Source: Diadema setosum (Eukaryota > Echinodermata > Echinoidea > Diadematoida > Diadematidae). Taken from it: 64,000 nt of DNA. A program made the translations under genes and the position numbers. The notes under the pieces were generated by a model that searched no databases, was not told the DNA's origin, and was given only the letters and a program-made list of their open reading frames with translations. Location: positions 34,984,416 through 35,048,415 of the forward strand of contig NC_092704.1 in assembly GCF_964275005.1 (NCBI RefSeq), read 5' to 3'. Each line of letters begins with the position of its first letter. Positions within the stretch are counted from its first letter, which is position 1. Below are positions 1 through 12,437 of this stretch, one piece after another.

Positions 1-189
1 CTTTCTTAATGGAATTATTGTCCAAATACCGCCAGAACTATGCACCAATTCGTTGAATTGCAATCATAAACATGCAAAAGCTCCGCTATACTGGATCACT
101 TTCGATAAGTACACTGTTGAGATTGACGTATATTTCCCTAATTTGTCAACGAGTGTGCAGCATATCTTTCACTTAACAAAAGGTCCCTC
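1..189. other. unannotated left edge
   Basis: No coding exon, repeat unit or RNA gene is recognisable in this AT-rich stretch left of the satellite array. It would be intron or downstream sequence if the minus-strand SLC5 gene continues to the left. Confidence 0.4.
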
Positions 190-3100
190 ATATGCAGAGG
201 CGTCGATGGGGGGGGGGATGGTTCCCCCATAAAAGTGGGACAAACCAAATCGCAAAAATATAGCTTAAAACGGCAGTTTTTGGGGTGTAAAATGTCAAAA
301 TTTTAAAGCTCGCTCGCTCCGCTCGCTCGCATTTAAGCACTAAGCCATTCCCCTGATGTTGCTACCAGTGATTGACAGCAGTTGCGCCCGGTGCGCCCCC
401 CCCCCCCCTAATCTCCAAAGCAAAAAAATATAGCTACAAATGGCAGTTTGGGGGACTGTAAGATGTCAAAATTTTTCAAGCTCGCTCGCTTCGCACACTC
501 GCATTTAATCATTATGCCATTCTCATGATGTTGCTGCCATAAATTGCCAGCAGTTTTCGCCCGGTGCTCCCCCTTAATTTCCAAAGCTAAAAATAAAGCT
601 ACAAACGGCAGTTTTGGGACTGTAATAAGTCGAAATTTTGAAGCTCGCTCGCTCCGCTCGCTCGGATTTAATCATGATGCCATTCTCCTGATGTTGCTGC
701 CAGTAGTTGCCAGCAGTTTTCGCCCGGTGTGCCTCCCCTTAATTTCCAAAGCGAAAAAATACAGCTACAAACGACATTTTCTGGGATTGCACAATGTCAA
801 AATTTTAAGGCTTGCTTGCTCCGCTCGCTTGCATTTAATCGCCATGGCATTCTCCTGATGTTGCTGCCAGTGATTGACAGCAGTTGTGCCCGGTGCGTCC
901 CCTTTAATTTCCAAAGCGAAAAATATAGCTACAAATGGCAGTTTTGGGGACTGGAAGATGTCAAAATTTTCAAGCTCGCTCGCTTCGCACACTCGCATTT
1001 AATCATTATGCCATTCTCATGATGTTGCTTCCAGTAATTGCCAGCAGTTTTCGCCCGGTGCTCCCCCCTTAACCTCCACAGCGAAAAACATAGCTACAAA
1101 CGGCAGTTTTGGGACTGTAAGATGTCAAAATTTTGAAGCTCGCTTCACTCACTCGCATTTATTCATTATACCATTCTCCTGATGTTGCTGCCAGTAATTG
1201 CCAGCAGTTTTCGCCCGGTGCTCCCCCCCCCCCTTAATTTCCAAAGCGAAAAATATAGCTACAAACGGCAGTTTTGGGACAGTAATAAGTCAAAATTTTG
1301 AAGCTCGCTCGCTTCGCCCGCTCGCATTTAATCATTATGCCATTCTCCTGATGTTGCTGCCAGTTATTGCCAGCAGTTTTCGCCCGGTGCTCCCCCCTTA
1401 ATTTCCAAAGCGAAAAATATAGCTTCAAACGGCAGTTTTGGGACTGTAATAAGTCAAAGTTTTGAAGCTCGCTCGCTTCGCTCGCTCGCATTTAATCATT
1501 ATGCCATTCTCCTGATGTTGCTGCCAGTAATTGTCAGCAGTTTTCGCCCGGTGCTCCCCCTTAATTTCCAAAGCGACAAAATACAGCCACAAACGACAGT
1601 TTGGGGGACTGTAAAATGTCAAAGTTTTGAAGCTCGCTCGCTTCGCTCGCTCGCATTTAATCATTATGCCATTCTCCTGATGTTGCTGCCAGTAATTGTC
1701 AGCAGTTTTCGCCCGGTGCTCCCCCTTAATTTCCAAAGCGACAAAATACAGCCACAAACGACAGTTTGGGGGACTGTAAAATGTCAAAATTTTCAAGCTC
1801 GCTCGCTTCGCTCGCTCGCATTTAATCGTTATGCCATTCTCCTGATGTTGCTGCCAGTACGAACTGCCAGCAGTTGCGCCCTGATGTGCGCCCCCTTAAT
1901 TTCAAAAGCGAAAAAATACAGCCCAAAACGGCAGTTTTTTTTACTGTAAAATGCCAAAATTTTCAAGCTCGCTCGCTTCGCTCGCTCGCATTTTATTGTT
2001 ATGCCATTCTCTTGATGTTGTTGTCAGTAATTGCCAGCAGTTTCACCCGGTGCCCCCCCCCCTTAATTTCCAAAGCTAAAAATAAAGCTACAAACGGCAG
2101 TTTTGGGACTGTAATAAGTCAAAAATTTTGAAGCTCACTCGCTCAATCATTATGCCATTCTCCTGATGTTGCTGCCAGTAATTGCCAGCAGTTTTCGCCC
2201 GGTGCTCCCCCCTTAATCTCCACAGCGAAAAACATAGCTACAAACGGCAGTAGAGTTTGGGACTGTAAGATGTCAAAATTTTGAAGCTCGCTTCACTCAC
2301 TCGCATTTAATCATTATGCCATTCTCCTGATGTTGCTGCCAGTTATTGCCAGCAGTTTTCGCCCGGTGCTCCCCCCCCCCCCCTTAATTTCCAAAGCGAA
2401 AAATATAGCTACAAACGGCAGTTTTGGGACTGTAATAAGTCAAAATTTTCAAGCTCGCTCGCTTCGCTCGCTCGCATTTAATCATTATGCCATTCTCCTG
2501 ATGTTGCTGCCAGTAATTGCCAGCAGTTTTCGCCCGGTGCTCCCCCTTACTTTCCAAAGCGACAAAATACAGCCACAAACGACAGTTTGGGGGACTGTAA
2601 AATGTCAAAATTTTCAAGCTCACTCGCTTCGCTCGCTCGCATTTAATCGTTATGCCATTCTCCTGATGTTGCTGCCAGTACGAACTGCCAGCAGTTGCGC
2701 CCGGTGCGCCCCCTTAATTTCCAAAGCGAAAAAATACAGCCCAAAACGGCAATTTTTTACTGTAAAATGCCAAAATTTTCAAGCTCGCTCGCTTCGCTCG
2801 CTCGCATTTTATTGTTATGCCATTCTCTTGATGTTGCTGTCAGTAATTGCCAGCAGTTTCACCCGGTGCCCCCCCCCCCTTAATTTCCAAAGCTAAAAAT
2901 AAAGCTACAAACGGCAGTTTTGGGACTGTAATAAGTCAAAAATTTTGAAGCTCACTCGCTCCGCTCACTCGCTCAATCATTATGCCATTCTCCTGATGTT
3001 GCTGCAGTAATTGCCAGCAGTTTTCGCCCGGTGTGCCTCCCCTTAATTTCCAAAGCGAAAAAATGCAGCTACGAACGACATTGTCTGGGATTGCAAAATG

Positions 3101-3990
3101 TCAAAATTTTAAGGCTCGCTTGCTCCGCTTGCTCGCATTTAATCGCTATGGCATTCTCCTGATGTTGCTGCCAGTGATTGACAGCAGTTGTGCCCGGTGC
3201 GTCCCCTTTAATTTCCAAAGCGAAAAATATAACTACAAATGGCAGTTTTGGGGACTGTAAGATGTCAAAATTTTCAAGCTCGCTCGCTTCGCACACTCGC
3301 ATTTAATCATTATGCTTCGCTCGCTCGCATTTTATTGTTATGCCATTCTCTTGATGTTGCTGTCAGTAATTGCCAGCAGTTTCACCCGGTGGCCCCCCCC
3401 CCCCTTAATTTCCAAAGCTAAAAATAAAGCTACAAACGGCAGTTTTGGGACTGTAATAAGTCAAAAATTTTGAAGCTCACTCGCTCCGCTCACTCGCTCA
3501 ATCATTATGCCATTCTCCTGATGTTGCTGCCAGTAATTGCCACCAGTTTTCGCCCAGTGCTCTCCCTTAATTTCCAAAGCTAAAAATAAAGCTATAAACG
3601 GCAGTTTTGGGACTGTAAAATGTCAAAATTTTCAAGCTCACTCGCTTCGCTCGCTCGCATTTAATCGTTATGCCATTCTCCTGATGTTGCTGCCAGTACG
3701 AACTGCCAGCAGTTGCGCCCTGTGCGCCCCCCTTAATTTCCAAAGCGAAAAACATACAGCCGAAAACGGCAGTTTTTTTTTTTTTTTTACTGTAAAATGT
3801 CAAAATTTTCAAGCTCGCTCGCTTCGCTCGCTCGCATTTAATTGTTATTCCATTCTCTTGATGTTGCTGTCAGTAGTAATTGCCAGCAGTTTCACCCGGT
3901 GCCCCCCCCCCCCTTAATTTCCAAAGCGGACAAAATACAGTCACAAACTGCAGTTTTGGGACTGTAAAATGTCACAATTTTCAAGCTCGC
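190..3990. repeat. satellite array, ~165-bp unit, ~23 copies
   Basis: About 23 head-to-tail units are marked by recurrences of TTCCAAAGC near 412, 580, 739, 911, 1073, 1240, 1401, 1566, 1729, 1901, 2069, 2219, 2390, 2553, 2718, 2886, 3048, 3217, 3409, 3571, 3737 and 3918. Spacing is mostly 159-172 bp. Each unit has, in order, an AT-rich box with CAAACGGCAGTTTTGGGACT, an AAATTTT box, a GCTC-rich block that is a mirror repeat, TTTAATCATTATGCCATTCT, TGATGTTGCTGCCAG, and a CCCGGTGC followed by a C-run of about 4 to 14 bases. Units fall into subtypes that recur as multi-unit blocks; for example 690-1020 resembles 3010-3310, and 1865-2130 resembles 2685-2960. Open frames through the array on both strands follow from the repeat and do not look like genes. 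Confidence 0.93.
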
Positions 3991-4070
3991 TTGTAACAGT
4001 TTGTCAGAAATATATCACTCTCCTCACACTTTATATTTCACGCAAAAGAGTGAGACATCCGATCCCTGTA

Positions 4071-4071
<1 letters not shown>

Positions 4072-4105
<34 letters not shown>

Positions 4106-4117
4106 GGGGGGGGGGGG
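4072..4117. repeat. (GT)n followed by G-run
   Basis: A GT dinucleotide tract runs straight into about 15 G residues just right of the satellite array. It is a simple repeat. Confidence 0.95.
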
Positions 4118-5344
4118 TTACCAAGCTTCTCTCACCCCCCGTCCCCCTCAAGGCTGCGCCGGTTCGGTTATGGGCTTGTAATCGTGGTGATGGTGACTAT
4201 CGCCGATCATCCCCCCCACTCCTCAGTATGGATTTACGCCGTTGGTTTACATAGACCATATCGTGTCACAGCGCTTACGCTGTACGTTGTCTACTGACTT
4301 GTTTCATATCACTTAATTAAGACCAGTTTTTAAACGTGCCGTGCAGCACTTCGGAATCAGTCAACTGAGCACAATTGGTAATCCGAGTTTTGCCATATTC
4401 GCTCAATGCATCCCCCGCAGTACCTGCACGACCCTTCCAGATCTATGTTAGATGTCAACTGACTTAACACCTGACTGAATAGGGACAAGATGGGTTAAGA
4501 TTGGTGCAGGAATATCCGCCATTATGGCAGCATATACAACGTAGATGATAACTCTTTAAACAGGAATTGTGAGGAGGTACTTAGTGGGTTTTTTTTTCAT
4601 TCTTTGAATACCTCCTTTTTATTTTGCTAGAGTGCTTTTAATTGAACACCGGATAGATCATTTGGCTCAATTCATTTTATTCACGTCAAACCTGTACATG
4701 AGGGTAATCGTGGATTAATTGTGTGTACTTTCAATTTATTCTTATACAGACTGTATAAAGCACAGTGCAAATCCACGCTTAATAGATATTCGGATGAATG
4801 GCAGTAAACTGTTGTGCTTTATAGTGACGTAAGAACTATGGACATATTCCATAAACACGTTATTTGGTTCATACAAACGAAACCCATGTCAATCCTTTTA
4901 ACCGCCACACCCCCTTTTAATCATTCTCACAAAGGATAAGGGTTAGGAGCTTCAGAGGGTTGACTATCTTGGACTAAGGTTTGGTGAGAACTACTTAATT
5001 ACCAGCCAGTTAACAGCCAGTAGCCAGCCATATATTTTAAACTCATAAAAACTGACAAGCACAATAGGGTCAACGCCTTGAGGAAACTAATCTACACTTT
5101 AAAAACAGTTAACAGTTAAAAATAGTTAACAGTTAACAGTTAACCTGCCACTTAATCTCACTGTCAGTTACATTGGACAGTGACAGTAACGCGACATTTC
5201 GTTTAACTCTTTAAATTTTTACGACTGCTCAGGCATAGATCTATCAACAAATAAGTCAAGCAGCAATTGACCCATCGCTTAATCAAGTTGTAATCCTTGG
5301 ATCATGATGCAGTAACAAAATGCTAACTTGAACATGAGTCGTAC
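4118..5344. other. non-coding stretch, probable intron 7 of the minus-strand SLC5 gene
   Basis: I looked here on the minus strand for exon 8 of the SLC5 gene (the LMPFFV-type exon of the plus paralog) and did not find it. Only AT-rich sequence and short motif repeats such as AGTTAACAGTTAAC near 5105-5145 are visible. Confidence 0.5.
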
Positions 5345-6857
5345 CTGGTCCTTGCTCTGGACAATGCCCATGGTCAAGGGGTCACAGTTCACATAGTAAG
5401 CGTACATAACCACACCGGAAGCGATGCAGAGACCCACGATCACAGAACTCCCAAGAGCCGAGAGATAGAGTGATCTGAACAGGGTAGGGAAAGAAGGGAA
5501 TCATTTACAGACAAGAAATTCTAGCTTGTCACAGGGGGTTACAATTCATTATTGAAAATGAAAGAGTTCGTTAAACTGAATATTATGTGGCGTTATTATA
5601 AAGGTTCATTATTTCGAATGTTCGTTAATCCGAAAACGAGATAAAGTCCCCTACATCGATGGTTCTTTAATCCGAAAACGAAATAAGGTTCATCAATCCG
5701 AAGGTTTGTTAGTACGCATGTTCTTTTTTTTTTTCGATTACTAATTTTCTCAATGAAACTCTTATCAATATCATAGTACTATCTTTTGTTCTGCATGTCA
5801 TGTATTTTTTTTTTCATTTGTATGTGTAATAATCTTAGTGATGTTACATACTCTGCAGTTGTTTTATGTACGCAAGGCCCCTTACGAACAGTGGGCTGCC
5901 TGGTGAGAGAAGACTGAAGAAATAAATAAATAAAAACAAAAATGAATAGATAAATGTAATCATATGAATATAAACTCCTCAAAAAGTCCTGCAATTCAAG
6001 TTTAACGCATCATATTTACAATTGTACCTTAACTCTGCATCATTTTATTTTATTGTGGCATCATATGAAAGTCCTATTAATTATCTTCAAAATGATAACT
6101 CACTTGTTTACATTAGCATTCACGGAATGCACAGTACGACTAAGTATCAGAAAAGGTCAAATGTAATCAGTTGTAAAATGGAGCAAACGTGTTATGTCAA
6201 ACAGAGTATTTCCAAATTGTTTTGTCTTTTCAGTGGAGGCAAGTGCTAGAAGAGAATACATTGTTCGGATATCATTAGATTCCAGGCTTCATCCATGAAT
6301 TAGAAAACTTCGGTAGTATCTGCTGATTATGATTAAAGGCACAATTTACCTTTTGCATATGAAACAAAAACCCAGCATTAGTGCTTTAAAATAGTTCTAA
6401 AATGTGATTTAGGGATTGAAACAACCACTGTAAAAATTTGAATCCGTGTAATCGATGTCAAGTGTTGTTAAATACACAAAATATAAACAATAGTTATAAT
6501 AAAAATGTTTCCAGACTAAAGCGTATACAGTTACGGTTTATTGAGAAAAACACTGATATCTCCTTATATTTTAGGCTTTATTGCAAAAATTTTATATGGT
6601 AGGATGTTTTATGATACAACAGACCTACACATATGAATCAAATGTGATACCTTGAACATTTTTGAAATCACTGCTCCCAAAGGTAAACTGGACCTTTAAA
6701 CAATAAGATTGACCAAACAATTCCCTAGTATTTAGGAAACGTGAGGGTTTTTTTAAGTGCTCACATTTCAGCATTATATTCCAGTGGCTCTTTTCATCAA
6801 AACAGGCATACTCAACAGCGACTTTGCACTTAATTTGATCTATCCTCATATATATAT

Positions 6858-6900
<43 letters not shown>

Positions 6901-6966
6901 TATACATATATATATATTTATGTTGTTGCTGTTGATTTAAAGAAAAAAAAAGAAGAGAGAGAGTAT

Positions 6967-7025
<59 letters not shown>

Positions 7026-10000
7026 ACTCACAGCGTCGCCTTTCTCTGAGATCCGGTGGCCAGAATTCGCTGTGCAATCGTCTGGCTGGTTCCAAAGGTC
7101 ATATCAACCGTGGTGAATCCAATCAAAATCGACCACACTGTGTACCGTACGCGGGGGTCCACGCTGAAGCTATTCCAATGACAACACAGGTGATAAGTTT
7201 TCAAAATGTTACAACTGACAACCTTAATGCTACAAGGAAAATTCCCAAGCTATCAATTTACAATGTTAGTATGTGTGTAGTAGTCAGGAAAAAAAAAATC
7301 AAAATTCAGCAGTGCAGGAAGGGAACAAAGAATAGTTGCCTTCGAAGTTTGTCAAACAAGAAATAATTGATCATCATTTTTTATCACATTCATTATATAG
7401 CATCCACTGACTGCACAGTTGTATGATTTGTAATATTATACAACTTCCATGTTGCAAACATTAAAACTTTTGAAGATGCTTTTCCTTTCCATACACATTT
7501 TGCGCAATTAAAATCGCTAAAAAGACAATGTTAGATTAATTAGCATACTACAAGACCTATATAGTTCTATGACAGTTAAGTGAGAGAATGAGTACACTCA
7601 ATATTACTCTTGATGATTTCGTACAATGTTTCGTAATTATTGTAATGATTTATGATGTTTCGGTTTTGTCGTAGCGTACCTTCTGTTCTTTATATTGTTC
7701 TTTTGTCGCAGTTAAAAACATTGAAGTGTATATCATGTTCCGTCAAAAATAATGAAAATATATTTCAATTGAATTAAAATTGAACGACACAGCTAAAAAT
7801 GCACGTACTCAGAAAAGCTAATTCGATTTCCTTCTTGGGCAATTCTCCAGACTTCTTTGACTCCGCCCATTTCTAGGGTGCCCTTGACGATAACGGAGAC
7901 CACGCCCACGAGAATGTCAGGATGGGAAGTATATGTGGTTTGAAATATCTTTTGACATGCAATGAATATCCGCAAGGAAACATTGACATAGATTCGTCTT
8001 TATAAAAGATGATAAGTTTTCTTTATTCTGATGTTTGATATCAAAGGTCATTTCAGAATACGAATAACTAATACGAATAATAAGGTTTGTTATTCCGAAA
8101 TTCACAAATTCCTTATACCTAGAAGTTCGTCAATCGGAAAAAAAATAAATAAATGTCATTTCTATATACGAAAATGCAAAGAAAGTGCGTACTAAGGAAC
8201 CTTCGGAATTACAAACCGTATATTGTTACATTTTATATTCTACATATTTAACTTTTCTCTTCAATGTTTTATTTCACTTTTTTTTTTTACTGAATTTGTC
8301 TTCTTACATGGGGTGAAATTTTCTTGAAAAACACACACACGTCATGATATTTCCTTCCTCCGTCCTTGTGTGTCTATAGGGCTAACATTGTTTGCCATAA
8401 TTAATATGATGCTATGCTACACTATGAACAGTTATCCCTTGGCTCTGAAATCACACTTTAAAAGTACTACCTAATTTACAGCAGATTCATTGACACATGC
8501 TCCAGTAAAAACTGATTTACTCCCTGTTCAACAACAACAACAACAGCAGCAGCAACAACAACAACAACAACAACAACAACAAAAACACTCGAATTTCCTC
8601 AGAACATTGTTGATTATAGGTGATTCTATACTTATTACATCGTGTGTCATTTCTTATCCTTTATTAACAAGTGCGCGTTTCAAAGGGGACCGCCTGGCTA
8701 AGGAGGATATTGTGTATCTTGTCTATCACCATGAAATATTTATAGCATGGCCATTATTTCTATGAATGAAGACCGAGAAATAATCGAGGGCGTTAACCAA
8801 ATCAATGGCGTTTGAAATTTGTTTAACTGACACGCATGTGCGCTCAATGTTTATTGTTTCTGAATTATTGTATTCTGCTGTCAATCGGCAGCAGGCACTC
8901 ACGTATACAATAAGCAAACAGTATACAAAGAATACAGATTTCATAGGGCGTCAGTAAGAATTTTTCACCCGATTGTGACATCGGAGCAATCGGTTTCTCC
9001 TCGTGCGTTTTGGACTGTTCCAAAGTTATGGAGGTAGGAAAATGTTACTCACGCCCAAGCAAGTAATGGGCATTACTCAGTAGTTTGTTTTAGAATTGGT
9101 GACATGCATGGTTCTAGTCTTGTGAGCCAGCCATTTTCGCAAGATTCCCAGCCCATTTCATAACTCAGTGTCAGTCGTTTGTGTGTGACATTGGCAATTA
9201 TACTCACCACTGATGTGTAAAATATGCAAACAAGTCCGGTAGAAATTACACAGGCCCAAATATCCATACCGGTAACTAGATATCAGTTTAGATTAAAATG
9301 CATATTATAGGTCGATCTACATTGATTTCTATAATTCCATTGTAAGACCACAAGTATTAAGTTACCCAAGAGTTCGATAAAAACTAAATTATTTGCAAAG
9401 ATACACTAATTCAACAGGAAGATGACGTCTACAAAATAACAGCAATATTGTTTGTCGTGAAATATTAATAACCAAATATTATGTTATACTGTTACCATAG
9501 CGACGTCAATATAACTTTAAGAAATGAGAAATGAGATGAAAGCTCTGTCGTCTTCAGAGTATCTATATTAGTTCTGTTCTTCATAATCTAGTGTATGCCT
9601 TTTTCACTACAACTCACCTGCGTTAATCGCCAGAGCTGGGGTATACATGACCACACCCATGTATATTATCTGTGAAACACAGGAACATTGCAACAGCGTA
9701 AATGTAGCACCTTCCATAAGACCAAATAGATATTTTTGTCTAGTTATTATTTTCCAGTCAGTATTTGTCTACGAGAAGTAACTTCAAGTTTGTTTTGCAA
9801 GGGTCCACACTATGATCTACCATTTTTAATGGATCCCGCCATGTCCTGCAATTATTTAATATTATTGCAATACATTTTCAGTTTCATGAGTTCCTTCCCT
9901 TTGCTACTATTTGTGAGTTGTTATTTTTGTCAGTTAAGTTGGAAACCTTCATTTTTATCAATGTCATGTCCGCAGTAATATTGACTATTTTCGATGGCAA

Positions 10001-11693
10001 AGTCTGTGTTTGTTATACCCATAACTTGTTCTGATGAGTGATGCTGGTATCTTTGTTACAGTGACATGCGATATGCCAATGGCACAAAGAAATTCTTGAG
10101 TACGTTGTGCCAGCAGGTATCACTAGAATACCGGTATATCCCATCATAACAAGTGCAAATTCATGAGTGTCTGTCCTTACTACTGGAACTATACTTATGC
10201 GCTTTAAAAGTCAGTGATGTTTGCCTGCCAGGATTAAAGAAAAATTTGTTAGTATCATATCAGAGTATTGAAAATTTGTGCTTGAATCTATAGGAAAAAG
10301 CAATTTATTCATTGAGGCAAACAAGCATTCGCCGGCTTTTATGAAATTGCTCATTCCTTACTTGTGCGATAATTTGTCTTTAAAATTATCCCAGTTAGGT
10401 CTCTGAAAAGATTTGGTACATTGAAATGCATGGCGGATCAAAATAATAAGAAGATTGAGTATAAGAGACATTACCGTTTGAACGGAGAAGATGACAGTGC
10501 CAAACGAACGAACAGTACGATTGAAGCGCATTTCAAGGTACTGAAATAGGATAAGTTATAAATCAAACTGTCAGTATACGAGAATAAAACAAACCAAGCA
10601 ATTCCAAATACATCGATTTTATCTTCACAAAGCACAAATACACATATAAATCACTTGACTATATAATCGAATTTCGGTCAGAAAAACAAATAATGTAAAT
10701 ACGCATACGTATTCTTTCTTAAAATAATTATTCTAACCAAATATGATACAATATATAAAACATGAATCAATCTATAGTGCTCATAGATAGTGTGAAATTT
10801 CCACTCAAATAATCACTCTAAAAAAAGGAGGGGTGGGTGAAAAGAGGATTATCAATGCTGCCAGAAATTACAGCAGTAGTATCAAACATGTTAATCTTAT
10901 CATCTTTCACTTTCACTTGAACTGCGCTGTTATTTGCCGAAAACACTTTGATCTATCTAGGGCGCAAGTTATGGCAAGTTATAAAAATACTTTTATTGAA
11001 ATAATGTCAATTTTGTTCATACTGCCAGGTAAAGAGGTTGCAGTTCGTTATTCTGACTGTCCGTCGGTCCGACGATGAAATAGGGTTCGTTATTCCGAAG
11101 GATCGTTAATCTGAAAATGAAATTAGGTTCATAATTCCGAAGGCTCGTTACGGATTAAGAAATCTTTTGAATAACGAAATATATTTCATTTTCGGATTAA
11201 GGAACATGCAGATAAAGGGAGTTTGTGTGCTTCGAAATAACGATTCTTATTTTACTTTTGTATTAACGAACCTTTAGGAATAACGACCATCAACCTGTCG
11301 AGAATTCTTCCTTATAGGACTTACCTCGTACACGCTGGTGATGTGAAGTCGAAAGAACACAGGAACAAATAGTCTTGAAACCAGAACATTGGCCATGAAG
11401 TATGAGATCAAAGACCAGGCGAACATGGTGTCATATATATAGATCTCACCCGGTGTGCCGATCACGGAAATGGCTGAAATGAAACTGACCGTGATCGACA
11501 TCGATACGGGAATGATGCCCATATTTCGATTGCCCAGCAGGAACTCATCGGCCGTTCGCTGTCGGCCTCCGGACAGCGCCGAGTAGACGCCGATGGCCAT
11601 CGAAATCAGTAGCATCAGGCCGAAGATGACGTAATCCCAAACTCCGAAGCGCGTGACCATGCCTTCTGCTTCACCCATGTCAGCGATTACCAT
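5345..11693 (-). CDS. SLC5A8-like: SLC5A8/SLC5A12-like sodium-coupled transporter, exons 1-7 (partial)
   Basis: Predicted exons, 5' to 3' on the minus strand: 11693-11325, 10540-10475, 9669-9618, 9275-9208, 7948-7809, 7169-7032 and 5474-5345. All have GT donors and AG acceptors and the phases match the plus-strand paralog. The protein starts [11 protein letters not shown] and reads [80 protein letters not shown] and [11 protein letters not shown], as in SLC5 sodium/monocarboxylate or multivitamin symporters (13-14 membrane helices, plasma membrane). I chose the first ATG after a pyrimidine-rich acceptor at about 11702, which implies a separate 5' UTR exon; a second in-frame ATG is at 11678. 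Oddity: exon 5 is 140 nt against 155 nt in the paralog and lacks the conserved GG-KAV-WTD segment at its start. The acceptor I assign there (CAAAAG at 7953-7949 with no pyrimidine tract) is weak. Exons 8 onward are not in the window. It may be a diverged functional gene or a decaying copy. Confidence 0.8.
5560..5735. repeat. dispersed 'GTTCGTTAATCCGAA' repeat, single-orientation copy
   Basis: There are several degenerate copies of GTTCGTTAATCCGAAAACGA and GGTTCATCAATCCGAAGG in one orientation. The same words occur near 8040, 11058, 42118, 43000, 43310 and 50010, so this is one dispersed family. It lies in intron 6 of the minus-strand SLC5 gene. Confidence 0.8.
6846..7021. repeat. two (AT)n microsatellites
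   Basis: Long TA/AT dinucleotide tracts at about 6846-6920 and 6969-7021 flank about 50 bp of other sequence. The second tract abuts the minus-strand exon 6, whose donor lies 10 bases away. Confidence 0.95.
8040..8215. repeat. CCGAA-family foldback copy
   Basis: It begins with AAGGTTTGTTATTCCGAAAT in one orientation and ends with AAGGAACCTTCGGAATTACA in the other. It therefore has the same inverted arrangement as the clearer copy at 11058-11288. It sits in intron 4 of the minus-strand SLC5 gene. Confidence 0.65.
8528..8582. repeat. (CAA/CAG)n microsatellite
   Basis: A CAA-rich trinucleotide tract with a few CAG interruptions lies inside intron 4 of the minus-strand SLC5 gene. It creates a poly-Gln open frame on the plus strand that has no other support. 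Confidence 0.95.
11058..11288. repeat. CCGAA-family foldback, clearest copy
   Basis: The left half reads GGTTCGTTATTCCGAAGG and TCGTTAATCTGAAAATGAAA. The right half carries the inverse words (TTTCATTTTCGGATTAAGGA and TTAACGAACCTTTAGGAATA). This makes a foldback of about 230 bp. It ends only about 37 bp from the exon 1 donor of the minus-strand SLC5 gene. Confidence 0.75.
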
Positions 11694-11894
11694 CCTCTGG
11701 CCTGTTATAATCGTCACAGCAACAAGGAAAGAGGCACAGGGTAAGAAAGAGTCACATCACATGCACACTATAACTGAGTCTGTCGTTGGACCTGCTTCGA
11801 ATTCAGAGTAACAGGTTTCACGACTTATTCACATTGAATTCATCACACATTGCGCAATGTCACTTGAGGCCCTTCCAAAAGTTGTGACTCGTTC

Positions 11895-12397
11895 TCAAGG
11901 GTGTGTGGTCTACGAAATCATATACCAACGGTAAACCAATAACGTTCGGAGACAATAGAACATTTGTTTTTTTGATTGTCGGAAGGTGTCCGTATTCTGG
12001 GAATCATTGTTTAAAGAGGAAAAAAGTAAAATTGATTCCTTGCAATTGTTTTCATGTCAAAAGGTGTTATATGGTGTTATACATCCGAGGAACGATTTTG
12101 TTTTTTCATACAATTTCATAATATTATTAGGTAAACAATTTATTTTAAGTTGTAAGTATGAAAGTTTATGTCCTCAAAGGCAACATTTTGTGCAATATGT
12201 AAAAAAAAAATATAGTTTGATTGAAGAAGAAATAGCTAAAAGCAAAAATAAATTTGATTTGCATGGGGTAAAGTGGAGGAAAATAGAACAAATTATATCT
12301 TTATAGAAAGTCAAATGCCCTTCCCACTTTCTTCTTCCTTTCCCTTGCTCTGATGGTCCTTTCTTCCTCACCGCGGTTTATACTCCTTTTTCTAATT

Positions 12398-12437
<40 letters not shown>

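Noticed and set aside
1425-1949. Long open frames on both strands through the satellite (up to 188 codons)
   Set aside because: They repeat with the satellite unit, occur on both strands, and shift frame where unit length changes. They follow from the repeat lacking stops, not from selection for protein.
190-3990. CRISPR-like array
   Set aside because: The repeats are contiguous 165-bp satellite units without unique spacers, in animal DNA with spliced genes.
6757-7116. 119-codon frame rich in YIYIYI
   Set aside because: It is a reading of (AT)n; only its end overlaps, on the wrong strand, the real exon 6 of the minus-strand transporter.
8490-8765. Poly-Gln open frame on the plus strand
   Set aside because: It is a CAA/CAG microsatellite inside an intron of the minus-strand transporter, with no start context or homology outside the repeat.
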